Shown: positions 56,694 through 64,000 of the stretch, in pieces
Position numbering within the stretch: position 1 is the stretch's first letter
Layout of the letters: every line of letters begins with the position of its first letter
Origin: Paenibacillus sp. FSL K6-3182
GTDB lineage: Bacteria; Bacillota; Bacilli; Paenibacillales; Paenibacillaceae
Length of the DNA: 64,000 nt
Direction: 5' to 3'
NCBI RefSeq assembly: GCF_037976325.1
Contig: NZ_CP150265.1
Location: forward strand, 5,203,501 to 5,267,500
Program-made: the position numbers and the translations under genes
Notes under the pieces: model-generated
What the model was told of the DNA's origin: nothing
The model's database searches: none
Seen by the model: the letters and a program-made list of their open reading frames with translations, nothing else

Positions 56694-57797
56694 TCATGAT
56701 GGAAAGACGATTTGAAGCAGCTGGCTGAGCCGCTTCTCGTAGGTATGCTGCTCCAGCGTTTTTATAAATCCTCTTAATGCGATTTGGTTCCTCTTTTGCT
56801 CGTCCTGCAGGTAATATGCAATTTTATCAGCCAGCTCATTTGGTGAAGAGTACGTTTCAAGCTCAGTTCCCGGTACATAAAAATCGCTTAAATCCTGACG
56901 AACATCTGTAAGCTGAAATGCTCCGGCAGCCGCAATTTCATACGTACGAGGGTTGATCGACAAGCCGGGAAGGTTGCGGCTATTTTTGTTATGCACCTTG
57001 TCGTCATGGGAACGATGAATATTGATGACAATCTTGGCGCCATTGTAATAGCTCGCTGCCTCTTCTGAGCTGATCCATGAAATGCGGATGCCTTTGCTTA
57101 GGCTTTTGTAACGCTTAAGCCTTTTCCAGAACAAGCCGATAATTCTTGTATCGCGCTGTGCTAGTGCAGGAGCAATTCGATCTATTAATCTGACTCTGTT
57201 ATGAAAGGCATTCCCAATAAAGCAAATATCGCTTTGATAATGAGAGGGTACATATTTAGGCTTATACACGGCTGGGTTAACTGCCAGCGGCAAATAATGA
57301 ACCTGACAGCCGAGCTGCCGATAGATTGGAATAGCAGCCAGCTCATGGGTAAATAACCATTCATACTGCGGGGCAATGACCGTTGTTACATCGGTTACAT
57401 AAGGCTCATCGACGAGCCATATTGCTGTTTTAACACCGATCGAACGAATGCCTTTGATTTGGTGGACTGGCACCTGAGTGCCATGCAGTACCAGCACTAA
57501 ATCCGGTCTTCTCCTGCTTGCCAGATCAATAAGATTATCCGATGGAGATGCGATGATCAGCTCGCTGACCATACCTCTGAGAGCATCCGTAACCGCCTGA
57601 TCCATATCTGGAAAAGGGCCTCTTAATCCCGCGCGAACATATAATACTCGCAGAGATCGAAGCACGCTTGCAGGCCGCGGTATTTTCTGAATTAACGCCT
57701 CACAGGTACCCACATGGTAACCATGTTTCCAGCCAGATTCGCGTCCCGCATCCCACTCGTTTGCTGCTGAATTGTTTATTTTCCGTTTCTGCTTCAG
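56694..57797 (-). CDS. CgeB-family glycosyltransferase (spore surface type)
   Basis: GT-B enzyme of about 367 residues related to CgeB/YkvP, spore outer-layer proteins of Bacillus. Family marks are DICFIGNAFHNRVRLI, INPRTYEIAAAGAFQLTD and the closing DFYVPGTELETYSSPNEL. I extend the start to CTG 57797, since the first GTG (57713) has no ribosome site while AAAGAGGTGA lies just ahead of the CTG. No ATG, GTG or TTG occurs in frame between the previous stop and 57713. The extension adds KQKRK and GRESGWKHGYHVG, the same basic-plus-GY module as its neighbours. It is 33 bases downstream of the GT4 gene. Confidence 0.82.
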   Translation of the reverse strand: MKQKRKINNSAANEWDAGRESGWKHGYHVGTCEALIQKIPRPASVLRSLRVLYVRAGLRGPFPDMDQAVTDALRGMVSELIIASPSDNLIDLASRRRPDLVLVLHGTQVPVHQIKGIRSIGVKTAIWLVDEPYVTDVTTVIAPQYEWLFTHELAAIPIYRQLGCQVHYLPLAVNPAVYKPKYVPSHYQSDICFIGNAFHNRVRLIDRIAPALAQRDTRIIGLFWKRLKRYKSLSKGIRISWISSEEAASYYNGAKIVINIHRSHDDKVHNKNSRNLPGLSINPRTYEIAAAGAFQLTDVRQDLSDFYVPGTELETYSSPNELADKIAYYLQDEQKRNQIALRGFIKTLEQHTYEKRLSQLLQIVFPS

Positions 57798-57830
57798 AAG
57801 TATCTCACCTCTTTCTGTAACGAATACTCT

Positions 57831-59009
57831 TTATACATTTCTAATTAGTGCCTGCTCCAACAAATCTATGCTTCGATCCCATTCCCACTTCTTTACCGTC
57901 TCGCTCCCGCCAGCTCTTAGGTGTTCGCGCAGAGACTTGTCTGCTATCAAACTTTGTACTGCATTCGCTGCTGCTCTAATGTCATTTGGAATGACCAAAC
58001 TATTATAATGATTGACCAGATATTCATCCGTCCCCGTTACATCAGCAACGACTGGAACTCCTCCGCAAGCCATCATCTCAAGTGGAGGATAGAGGAAGCT
58101 TTCAACCCTGCTCATTTTGAGCAAAATATCACAGCTAGAGTAAATATGCTTCATCGTTTCATAGGATACACTCTCAAAGAAGCGGTCACAGCGCCAAGAT
58201 GCAGCGGGACGCCCCGACGAGCTGACACACCAAACCTCACAGTTCAAATCCCGCACTGCCGTAAAAGCATCGCTCATTCCTTTGTAAGGAACGTTAATAG
58301 GGCCCTCCAGCAATACTCTAACCTTGCTGCTTTTTGGTGCAAGCGGCTCTGCCTCATACATAAGTGAGGTATCGAGTCCGTTAGGGATATAGATCGCTTG
58401 CTTATTAAACGTACGCTGCAGCCAGCGCTGCAGCCAGCCTGCCATCGTCAGAAACGTAAAATCATTCGTTTTGTACGTTTGATAGGCCAGCTTCGATTGC
58501 TCCGACGATGGCGAATAAAATCTGGATTCATCCGATTGAATGAAATAAAAGCGTTTCTTTGCTTCTATTCTTCTTGCAGCGCCGAGTGTAGCCCAAAAGG
58601 TCGCAATCACAATATCACGATCCGCAGGAGCGCGGGATTCTGTGACGATGGGCACCTCAACAGGATGCCAGCTAACCTGCGTATTTCCATCCATGGAAAC
58701 TAATACGACATCATAACCGCGCTGCTTCAAGCGGTTGGCATGCTGAAGAATAACCGCTACGCCACCGGAAATGGAGCATCCTGGGATGACGTATGCAATT
58801 TTCGGCTTACAGACGCCGCCTACTACAGCAATCCAGCGGCCGTCACGATAGCCGTCTTTCCATCCAGCTTTGTAGCCTTCTGACTGGCTGCTTATCGATC
58901 CTGCCCGCCAATCTTTCCTTCCATTTTTGACCAAGCTGCTTTTTCTACCAATTCTCCTTTTTGGCTTCAGCATCATCTTAGGTCGGACCTTAAGATTTTT
59001 GAATTTCAT
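57831..59009 (-). CDS. GT4 glycosyltransferase with basic GY-repeat N-terminus
   Basis: Protein of about 392 residues. The basic first half of the N-terminus (VRPKMMLKPKRRIGRKSS) is followed by SEGYKAGWKDGYRDGRW. Then comes a GT-B fold of family GT4 (IAYVIPGCSISGGVAVILQHANRL, IYIPNGLDTSL, and VESFLYPPLEMMACGGVPVVADVTGTDEYL with the donor-binding glutamate). I use ATG 59009, after GGAAGGA. It is first of the four-gene operon GT4-CgeB-GT2-GT6. I found no convincing sigma-K motif upstream. Confidence 0.88.
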   Translation of the reverse strand: MKFKNLKVRPKMMLKPKRRIGRKSSLVKNGRKDWRAGSISSQSEGYKAGWKDGYRDGRWIAVVGGVCKPKIAYVIPGCSISGGVAVILQHANRLKQRGYDVVLVSMDGNTQVSWHPVEVPIVTESRAPADRDIVIATFWATLGAARRIEAKKRFYFIQSDESRFYSPSSEQSKLAYQTYKTNDFTFLTMAGWLQRWLQRTFNKQAIYIPNGLDTSLMYEAEPLAPKSSKVRVLLEGPINVPYKGMSDAFTAVRDLNCEVWCVSSSGRPAASWRCDRFFESVSYETMKHIYSSCDILLKMSRVESFLYPPLEMMACGGVPVVADVTGTDEYLVNHYNSLVIPNDIRAAANAVQSLIADKSLREHLRAGGSETVKKWEWDRSIDLLEQALIRNV

Positions 59010-59148
59010 AATCTTTTTTCCTTCCCTTATATCTGTAATGGCGGTATACTTAGTGACTCTATGCATTCAACCCTATCTCATAATATGTTTGATCCTTTTT
59101 ACCGCCACGGCGTCTGTTACCATGAAGTTTCATCGCTCCTAATCGTTG

Positions 59149-59187
59149 CAAAAAAATAGACTGGGACACAGGTAATGTCGCAGTCTA
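59149..59187 (-). terminator. Terminator downstream of rmlA-like gene
   Basis: TAGACTG and CAGTCTA with inner GACA/TGTC form the stem, followed on the minus strand by seven to eight T residues. It closes the rmlA-like unit, so the GT4 operon needs its own promoter. Confidence 0.8.
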
Positions 59188-59196
59188 GCTGGCCTA

Positions 59197-59919
59197 CTAT
59201 TCTGTTTTCTCATCCGCTAGACGCAATCCCGCTTTCTGCAGCGAAGCGAACGTACCCGCATCATGCCACCACCCTTTCAAGATGCTGTGCTTGAGCGCCC
59301 CTCTCGCCGCATAAAAGTTGTTTACATCGGTAATTTCAAGCTCCCCTCTCCCCGAAGGGCGCAGTGTCTTAATTACATTAAAAACATCAGCGTTGTACAT
59401 ATAAATACCCGTTACACAATAATTAGAGCCGGGATTCGAAGGTTTCTCCTCAATGGATACAATACGCCCGCCTTCAATTCTCGGAACGCCAAATCTTTCT
59501 GGATCAGCTACTCTCTTAAGTAATACCTTCGCCTCTTCCGATGATGCTTCAAAAGAAACCATATATTCAGATAATGAATCCTCGAACAAATTGTCTCCGA
59601 GCAGAACGACAAATTTTTCATCCGCAGATACGAACCCAGCTGCCAAAGCTAATGCCTCAGCAACACCGCCAAACTGATCCTGCACTCTAAATACGAGATT
59701 AACGCCCCATTCGTGGCCGCTCCCCAAAAAATCAACATACAAGCCTGCTGATTGTTTTCCTATAACGAGCAAAATATCTTTAATCCCTGCATCCGCCAGC
59801 TTTTTAATCGCATAATATATCATAGGATGCTTTCCGACTGGCAATAGATGCTTATTCATAAATTTCGTTAGCGGATAAAGTCTCGTGCCTGACCCGCCAG
59901 CCAGTATAACGCCTTTCAT
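59197..59919 (-). CDS. Glucose-1-phosphate thymidylyltransferase-like nucleotidyltransferase
   Basis: Protein of about 240 residues with the RmlA/RfbA signature ILAGGSGTRLYPLTKFMNKHLLPVG, the metal region VLLGDNLF, and IEEKPSNP. It would activate a hexose-1-phosphate as dTDP-sugar. No rmlB, rmlC or rmlD occurs in the window, so the sugar product is unknown. GGAGGTGG precedes ATG 59919 by eight bases. Upstream is CATATACTT at about 59961-59969, a partial sporulation-type -10 motif. Confidence 0.85.
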   Translation of the reverse strand: MKGVILAGGSGTRLYPLTKFMNKHLLPVGKHPMIYYAIKKLADAGIKDILLVIGKQSAGLYVDFLGSGHEWGVNLVFRVQDQFGGVAEALALAAGFVSADEKFVVLLGDNLFEDSLSEYMVSFEASSEEAKVLLKRVADPERFGVPRIEGGRIVSIEEKPSNPGSNYCVTGIYMYNADVFNVIKTLRPSGRGELEITDVNNFYAARGALKHSILKGWWHDAGTFASLQKAGLRLADEKTE

Positions 59920-60150
59920 CCAGCAGTCCACCTCCCCTCACTCTACTGAAACTCCCTTATAAGTATATGAATTTAAAAGATTTAAGAGTGGATGGATAAC
60001 CACATGCGCTAAGATTTGGACGTTGTTGATCAAAAATCATGACGATAAAGGGGCTTGTACGGCTGCCTTTTTTAAGAAGGACAAGCTTCAAATCTATATT
60101 TTATTAATAAACTAGATTTAGAGAGACATTCAAAACTAGAGGTGATGCAA

Positions 60151-60969
60151 TTGATTCGAAAAGCGATTATTCCTGCCGCAGGCTATGGAATTCGCAATTT
60201 ACCCATAACCAAGGCTATACCCAAAGAATTGTTTCCCATTGGAAACAGACCCGCAATCGACTATGTAGTTAAAGAAGCAATCGATGCAGGAATTACCGAC
60301 ATTTTAATTATATTATCTCGCAATAAGACAGTAATTATGAACTATTTTGACCGTTCGATGGAGCTGGAGGCTCATTTGCGTACGATTCACAAAGAAAGCA
60401 TGCTGCCTATCATTGCTCCCGCCAAAGTCAATATTCAATATATTCGTCAATATGAAGCACTCGGTCTTGGTCATGCCGTTTCGCTTGGACAATCATTTGC
60501 TGCAAACGAGCCCTTTGCTGTTCTGCTGCCGGATCAAATAAACCTGTATCAAAACTCTTTACTCCTACCATTGATTCGAAACTACGAGAAGCACAGAACC
60601 AATGTCATTGGACTGCAATCGGTTGACCCCAAGCTGTTGTCCCAATACGGCGTGGCGTCTGCTGTTCAAGTTCAGCGCCGAATTTACGAGGTCGCTTCCA
60701 TAGTAGAGAAGCCAGCATATGATCCTCCGTCCCAGCTCGCGGTCATGGGCAGATATATTCTTGAACCTGGCATTTTCGAATTATTAAAAACAACGAAACC
60801 CGGAATAGGCGGAGAGATTCAATTAACCGATGCTTTAAATCAGATGGGCATGACACGCAAAGCAATCGGATATGTATACAAGGAACGCTGGTACGATACG
60901 AGCATCGAGCATGACTACTTGAAAATTCAACAGCGTGCATACCAGCTCCATAAAAAGCAAAAGCAATAA
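60151..60969 (+). CDS. GalU/GtaB-like uridylyltransferase paralog with altered active site
   Basis: Protein of about 272 residues aligning end to end with UTP-glucose-1-phosphate uridylyltransferase (RKAIIPAAG, GLGHAVSLG, SIVEKPAYD, GGEIQLTDAL). Several conserved catalytic positions differ: the nucleotide loop is GYGIRNLP, not GLGTRFLP; the metal site is LLPDQ, not LLGDD; and the DVGxKxGY segment is DTSIEHDY, lacking the conserved lysine. It may have changed substrate or be a non-catalytic regulator. TTG 60151 is favoured by AGAGGTGAT directly upstream. Confidence 0.82.
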   Translation: MIRKAIIPAAGYGIRNLPITKAIPKELFPIGNRPAIDYVVKEAIDAGITDILIILSRNKTVIMNYFDRSMELEAHLRTIHKESMLPIIAPAKVNIQYIRQYEALGLGHAVSLGQSFAANEPFAVLLPDQINLYQNSLLLPLIRNYEKHRTNVIGLQSVDPKLLSQYGVASAVQVQRRIYEVASIVEKPAYDPPSQLAVMGRYILEPGIFELLKTTKPGIGGEIQLTDALNQMGMTRKAIGYVYKERWYDTSIEHDYLKIQQRAYQLHKKQKQ

Positions 60970-60972
60970 AGC

Positions 60973-61008
60973 AAAAAATAAGGATAGGCCGTTGCCATCC
61001 TTATTTTT
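60973..61008. terminator. Bidirectional terminator between GalU-like and GT2 genes
   Basis: AAAATAAGGAT and ATCCTTATTTT pair across a ten-base loop, with A and T runs outside. The minus-strand GT2 stop (61001-61003) lies in the right arm. Confidence 0.88.
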
Positions 61009-61786
61009 GTTTGCTGGTCTGATTGACTATTCTTCGGTATTGATTCGTCTGCGCAATTTTTTTGGCACGAAGCAATCGAATCGTTTTTTTCGTAACCTTC
61101 CATGTATGCATTGTTTGATTGGATCTTCTAATTGCTGCAAAATGGCTGGGACTTGTGAAAGCCAGCTTATAGCCTTTTTTGATGCTGTCCTTCTGAAACC
61201 TCATATCCGTTCCCTTCCGAAGATGTTTGAAAGAAACGTCCGGATACAGCTTTTTTTTGAACAGCATCGTCGCTCCTGCTACTCTATTTTTACTAGGCAT
61301 CGTTGCAAGCATCAGCCTTGAAGAATGCTTAAAGTACATATAAAACTTATTTTTCCCTATCAAATCCGCTTCCGTTTTTTCAAGTCGCAGCATCGCCTCA
61401 GTCAAATAATTCGGAGCGTAATAATCATCATCGTCGAATTTGGCTATAATCTCATATTGGGCTTTGCTAATGCCGTAATTTAAGCATTTCCCAAGCGACC
61501 AATTGGCCGGCAGCTTGTATATCGATACATTTCCAAAGCTGCTGGCCTGTTTTTTGTAAAGTTCAATGTTCATTCCATCGTTATTGAGCAGCACGATCAT
61601 CTCCTTCACCCTCCACTGCTGACGCTTGAAGTTAGTGAATAGATTTTGCATAAAGAGGGGTTTATTCGTTGCTGTAACTATGGTTACACCTGAGGTCATC
61701 CTCCCCTGACCGGAAAAATGCTCCTTATCCATGCCGGCTGCATCGTGCCTCCTTACTCGGTCATAAACAGCTAGTGATACTCTCAT
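61001..61786 (-). CDS. GT2-like glycosyltransferase
   Basis: Protein of 261 residues with a GT-A fold: VTIVTATNKPLFMQNLFTNF at the start, then LNNDGMN, and AKFDDDDYYAPNYL as the metal-binding acidic cluster. Its C-terminal part is basic (RAKKIAQTNQYRR). The ATG shares four bases with the stop of the dehydrogenase gene, so the two are coupled. The donor might be the uronic acid made by that dehydrogenase (inference). Confidence 0.85.
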   Translation of the reverse strand: MRVSLAVYDRVRRHDAAGMDKEHFSGQGRMTSGVTIVTATNKPLFMQNLFTNFKRQQWRVKEMIVLLNNDGMNIELYKKQASSFGNVSIYKLPANWSLGKCLNYGISKAQYEIIAKFDDDDYYAPNYLTEAMLRLEKTEADLIGKNKFYMYFKHSSRLMLATMPSKNRVAGATMLFKKKLYPDVSFKHLRKGTDMRFQKDSIKKGYKLAFTSPSHFAAIRRSNQTMHTWKVTKKTIRLLRAKKIAQTNQYRRIVNQTSKQK

Positions 61787-63096
61787 GATCCGCCGCTTCC
61801 GAGCGTGACGATTCTTGATTTGCCCGTAATCCCTTTGACTACATTTCGGGTGTCATATACAAACGGAGCATGCTCCAAAACAAGTTCCAGCGGCAAAGAA
61901 GTATGATCAGTAGCAATGATAACACAATCTGTATTTGAAAGTGTTTCTGCGCTTAGCTCCAAGCTAACAAGCTTATGCTCATCTACTTTCAGCGATGGTA
62001 CGTATGGATCATGGTAAACTACATCCGCACCTTTTAGATGCAGACTTTGAATCAAACCAATAGCCGCTGATTCCCTGTAATCAGCTATATCTGGCTTATA
62101 GGCTACTCCATATATCATAATTCTCGTTTCCGAGAGCGCTTTAGGCGCCAAATAATGTTCAAGCTGCTGTGTAATATATAGCGGCATTCCATCATTAATT
62201 GTATTTGAAATGTGAATAAAATCAGAAGTAATGCCATACTGCTTCAGCTTCCATGCTAAATACGAGGGATCCACCGGAATACAGTGACCGCCAATTCCAG
62301 GCCCGGGATAAAACGTGTTGTATCCAAACGGCTTCGTACTGGCTGCCTCGATAATTTCCCAGACATTCAAATGGATTGCATCGCATATTAATGCCATTTC
62401 ATTAATGAAAGAAATGTTGACCAGTCGATAAGCATTTTCCAATATTTTTGTCATCTCCGCTGTATCCGTGGAGGAAACGGGATGCACACGAATAAAAATT
62501 TGATTGTATAATTCCTTCACTCGCTCCAAGCAGCCGGGCGTTACGCCGCTAATTACCTTTGGAATACTTTCTACATCAAAATGTTTATTTCCAGGATCTA
62601 CCCGTTCAGGCGAGTAGGCAATATGATAGTCTATCCCTGCGTTAAGCCCGGTTTGATTCAAAACAGGTAGGAGCACTTCTCTTGTAGTGCCCGGGTAAGT
62701 TGAGCTTTCTAATATGACTAGCTGCTGCCGCTTAAGTCTACTGCTGATTTTTTTGGCCGCTTGCGTCAAATAGCTCAAATCAGGCGTTCCATGCGCAGTT
62801 AAAGGCGTTGGCACACAAATAACGATCGCTTCAGCTGCATCCATTAGATGAAACTCATTTGAAACGGTAAAGCGGTCAGATAAATTCGCTTCTTGTATAT
62901 CCTGATCCTTAATTTCGTTTATATAGCTTTTTCCTAATTGAATCGACTCTACTTTTCTTCTATCCAAATCAATTCCGACAACGTTAAACCCCTTACGAAC
63001 AAAAAGCAGAGCAAGTGGCAGACCCACATAACCAAGCCCCACAATAGCTACCGTTCTCTGCTTTTCAATCGCGTTATGATTATGCAAATCGCTCAT
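61783..63096 (-). CDS. UDP-N-acetylhexosamine 6-dehydrogenase (WbpA/WecC type)
   Basis: Nucleotide-sugar dehydrogenase of 437 residues. NAD binds at VAIVGLGYVGLPLALLF; the catalytic cysteine lies in GPGIGGHCIPVDP; ESSTYPGTTREVLLP and YSPERVDPGNKH match UDP-GlcNAc/UDP-ManNAc enzymes more closely than UDP-glucose dehydrogenases. The product would be a UDP-HexNAc uronic acid. It starts a two-gene operon with the following GT2 and has a sigma-K-like motif upstream. Confidence 0.92.
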   Translation of the reverse strand: MSDLHNHNAIEKQRTVAIVGLGYVGLPLALLFVRKGFNVVGIDLDRRKVESIQLGKSYINEIKDQDIQEANLSDRFTVSNEFHLMDAAEAIVICVPTPLTAHGTPDLSYLTQAAKKISSRLKRQQLVILESSTYPGTTREVLLPVLNQTGLNAGIDYHIAYSPERVDPGNKHFDVESIPKVISGVTPGCLERVKELYNQIFIRVHPVSSTDTAEMTKILENAYRLVNISFINEMALICDAIHLNVWEIIEAASTKPFGYNTFYPGPGIGGHCIPVDPSYLAWKLKQYGITSDFIHISNTINDGMPLYITQQLEHYLAPKALSETRIMIYGVAYKPDIADYRESAAIGLIQSLHLKGADVVYHDPYVPSLKVDEHKLVSLELSAETLSNTDCVIIATDHTSLPLELVLEHAPFVYDTRNVVKGITGKSRIVTLGSGGS

Positions 63097-63142
63097 ATTC
63101 TAATCTCTCGCCTTCTCTCTAGTAATTTTTAATCAGCTTAGA

Positions 63143-63169
63143 TAGTATATGAAACAACTTATTAATAGT
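63143..63169 (-). promoter_or_regulatory. Sigma-K-like promoter of the dehydrogenase operon
   Basis: On the minus strand AC, 16 bases, CATATACTA: a full match to AC, N16-17, CATAnnnTA. It lies 46 bases from the ATG. Confidence 0.6.
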
Positions 63170-63243
63170 TTGGACAGTTTGGATACAAAATGCTGCCACC
63201 GTGATCACAGTCCAATTCTCCACTTCCCTTGCATTCGCCTTAT

Positions 63244-63271
63244 ACCTTCCTTTCAAATGCCGCATATGCTA
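63244..63271 (+). promoter_or_regulatory. Sigma-K-like promoter of the right-edge gene
   Basis: AC at 63244-63245, 17 bases, then CATATGCTA at 63263-63271, a full match to the same pattern. It is 43 bases ahead of the ATG at 63315. Confidence 0.6.
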
Positions 63272-63314
63272 TCGATAATCTGCAGCAAGCAAATGCTTCG
63301 AGAGGGGTAACGAT

Positions 63315-64000
63315 ATGGCTGGAAAATACCGCAAGCGCAGCAGACATTTTGACGTCATTATGATGTCTGACTTTAGATTGCCGGGTGGAACAACCTCATC
63401 CAACGTAGAAGAAATGAAAGCTCAAAAAAGAGCAGGTTTAACAACAGGGCTGATTCACATGTCCGGCCAGCCAAGAAGCAAAACCAGTACAATTAACCCC
63501 AAAATCAAGCGTATGGTCGATGGGCGGAGCATTCGAATGCTGAATACAACCGCCAGAGCTACCTGTGAAACTCTAATTATTAGACATCCGCGAATTCTTC
63601 ATGTGAGAAGAAGATATAAACCGAACGTATCGGCAAAGAGAATACACGTCATCGTCAATCAAACCCCAAGAAAGGATTATGGCAGATACGGCCGGTTAGT
63701 TTATAACATTAGTCGCTGCGAGCAGCGGGTCAAACAATTTTTCGGAAAATCCAGCACATGGCATCCAATCGGCCCTCAAGTGAGAAAAACGCTTTATAAG
63801 CACCATTCAGGTGATTTGAAGAACATTAAATTGGCTTCTGCAGATTGGGTCAACATCATTAATACGAGGGAATGGAGACGGAAAAACCGTCCTTCTCACA
63901 GAGGCGTGATCAAAATAGGCAGACACTCCAGAGATGCTTATGTGAAATGGCCTTCCAATCGAACGGATCTTCTAAAAATTTATCCCGCTTCATCAAAATA
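63315..64000 (+). CDS. Basic glycosyltransferase-like protein, partial (runs off the window)
   Basis: Open reading frame without a stop up to the right edge, at least 228 residues. AGAGGGG precedes ATG 63315. The start is basic (MAGKYRKRSRHF), followed by VIMMSDFRLPGGTTSSNVEEM, a segment like the opening of GT-B enzymes. The visible part is unusually rich in Arg and Lys throughout. The family cannot be fixed without the missing end. It is divergent from the dehydrogenase operon and has its own sigma-K-like promoter. Confidence 0.7.
   Translation, partial: MAGKYRKRSRHFDVIMMSDFRLPGGTTSSNVEEMKAQKRAGLTTGLIHMSGQPRSKTSTINPKIKRMVDGRSIRMLNTTARATCETLIIRHPRILHVRRRYKPNVSAKRIHVIVNQTPRKDYGRYGRLVYNISRCEQRVKQFFGKSSTWHPIGPQVRKTLYKHHSGDLKNIKLASADWVNIINTREWRRKNRPSHRGVIKIGRHSRDAYVKWPSNRTDLLKIYPASSK

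Noticed and set aside
59010..59100. Sigma-E/K promoter for the GT4-CgeB-GT2-GT6 operon
   Set aside because: CATATTATG and CATAGAGTC are present on the minus strand, but neither has a -35 element at acceptable spacing.
60050..60100. Riboswitch or attenuator before the GalU-like gene
   Set aside because: GCTTGT/ACAAGC and CCTT/AAGG can pair, but with a large bulge and no known riboswitch pattern.

Overview
The window reads as a chromosome segment of an endospore-forming member of the Bacillota, most likely Paenibacillus or a close relative. The evidence is a 74-residue GerE-type sporulation regulator, a LipL octanoyltransferase, a YesM/YesN two-component pair beside a sugar ABC importer, a GlcT-type pts leader, a CgeB-type spore glycosyltransferase, and AGGAGG-like ribosome binding sites with frequent TTG/GTG starts. 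No rRNA, tRNA, CRISPR array, prophage or insertion sequence was recognised, and no gene-free stretch exceeds about 265 bases.

Bases 1-7.5 kb hold housekeeping and signalling genes: a ThrE/YjjB-type exporter subunit, lipL, an AraC-type regulator, a PhoP/PhoR-type pair downstream of a bile-acid/sodium-symporter-like gene, and a protein with two HD domains. From 7.5 to 15.8 kb one minus-strand operon encodes a sugar ABC importer (binding lipoprotein and two permeases), a YesM/YesN sensor and regulator, and a cytoplasmic NagZ. Together these look like a system that takes up and splits GlcNAc-containing oligosaccharides. From 16 to 23.4 kb come a small ORF, an SNF2 helicase, a SWIM zinc-finger protein, an orphan Spo0B-type kinase and a TPR protein. 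From 23.6 to 33.5 kb come catalase, a pts operon behind an RNA antiterminator leader (single-PRD antiterminator, EIIA, GlcNAc-type EIICB, HPr, EI), a second orphan kinase, a diguanylate cyclase and gerE.

From 33.6 kb to the end almost everything concerns surface polysaccharide or glycoprotein. First come a class D sortase, GtrA, a GtrB-like GT2 and a very large PMT-type mannosyltransferase. Next are a GDP-fucose set (gmd, manC, fcl) with a frameshifted chimeric gene, and a seven-gene operon with CDP-glucose pathway genes and four glycosyltransferases. A four-gene glycosyltransferase operon follows, including a blood-group-like GT6 and a CgeB-family enzyme. The end holds nucleotidyltransferases, a UDP-HexNAc dehydrogenase and a gene running off the right edge.

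Three observations tie this last region together. Several transcription units carry upstream motifs resembling sigma-K promoters (AC, 16-17 bases, CATAnnnTA or near variants), and gerE in the same window has one too. Many of the glycosyltransferases, otherwise of unrelated families, carry a strongly basic terminus, and four of them also have a G-aromatic-x-x-G repeat. The enzyme set includes CgeB and GT6 types together with GDP-fucose synthesis. The working interpretation is a mother-cell-expressed island that builds a glycan coat on the spore surface. This is inference: the promoters, localisation and sugar products have not been tested.
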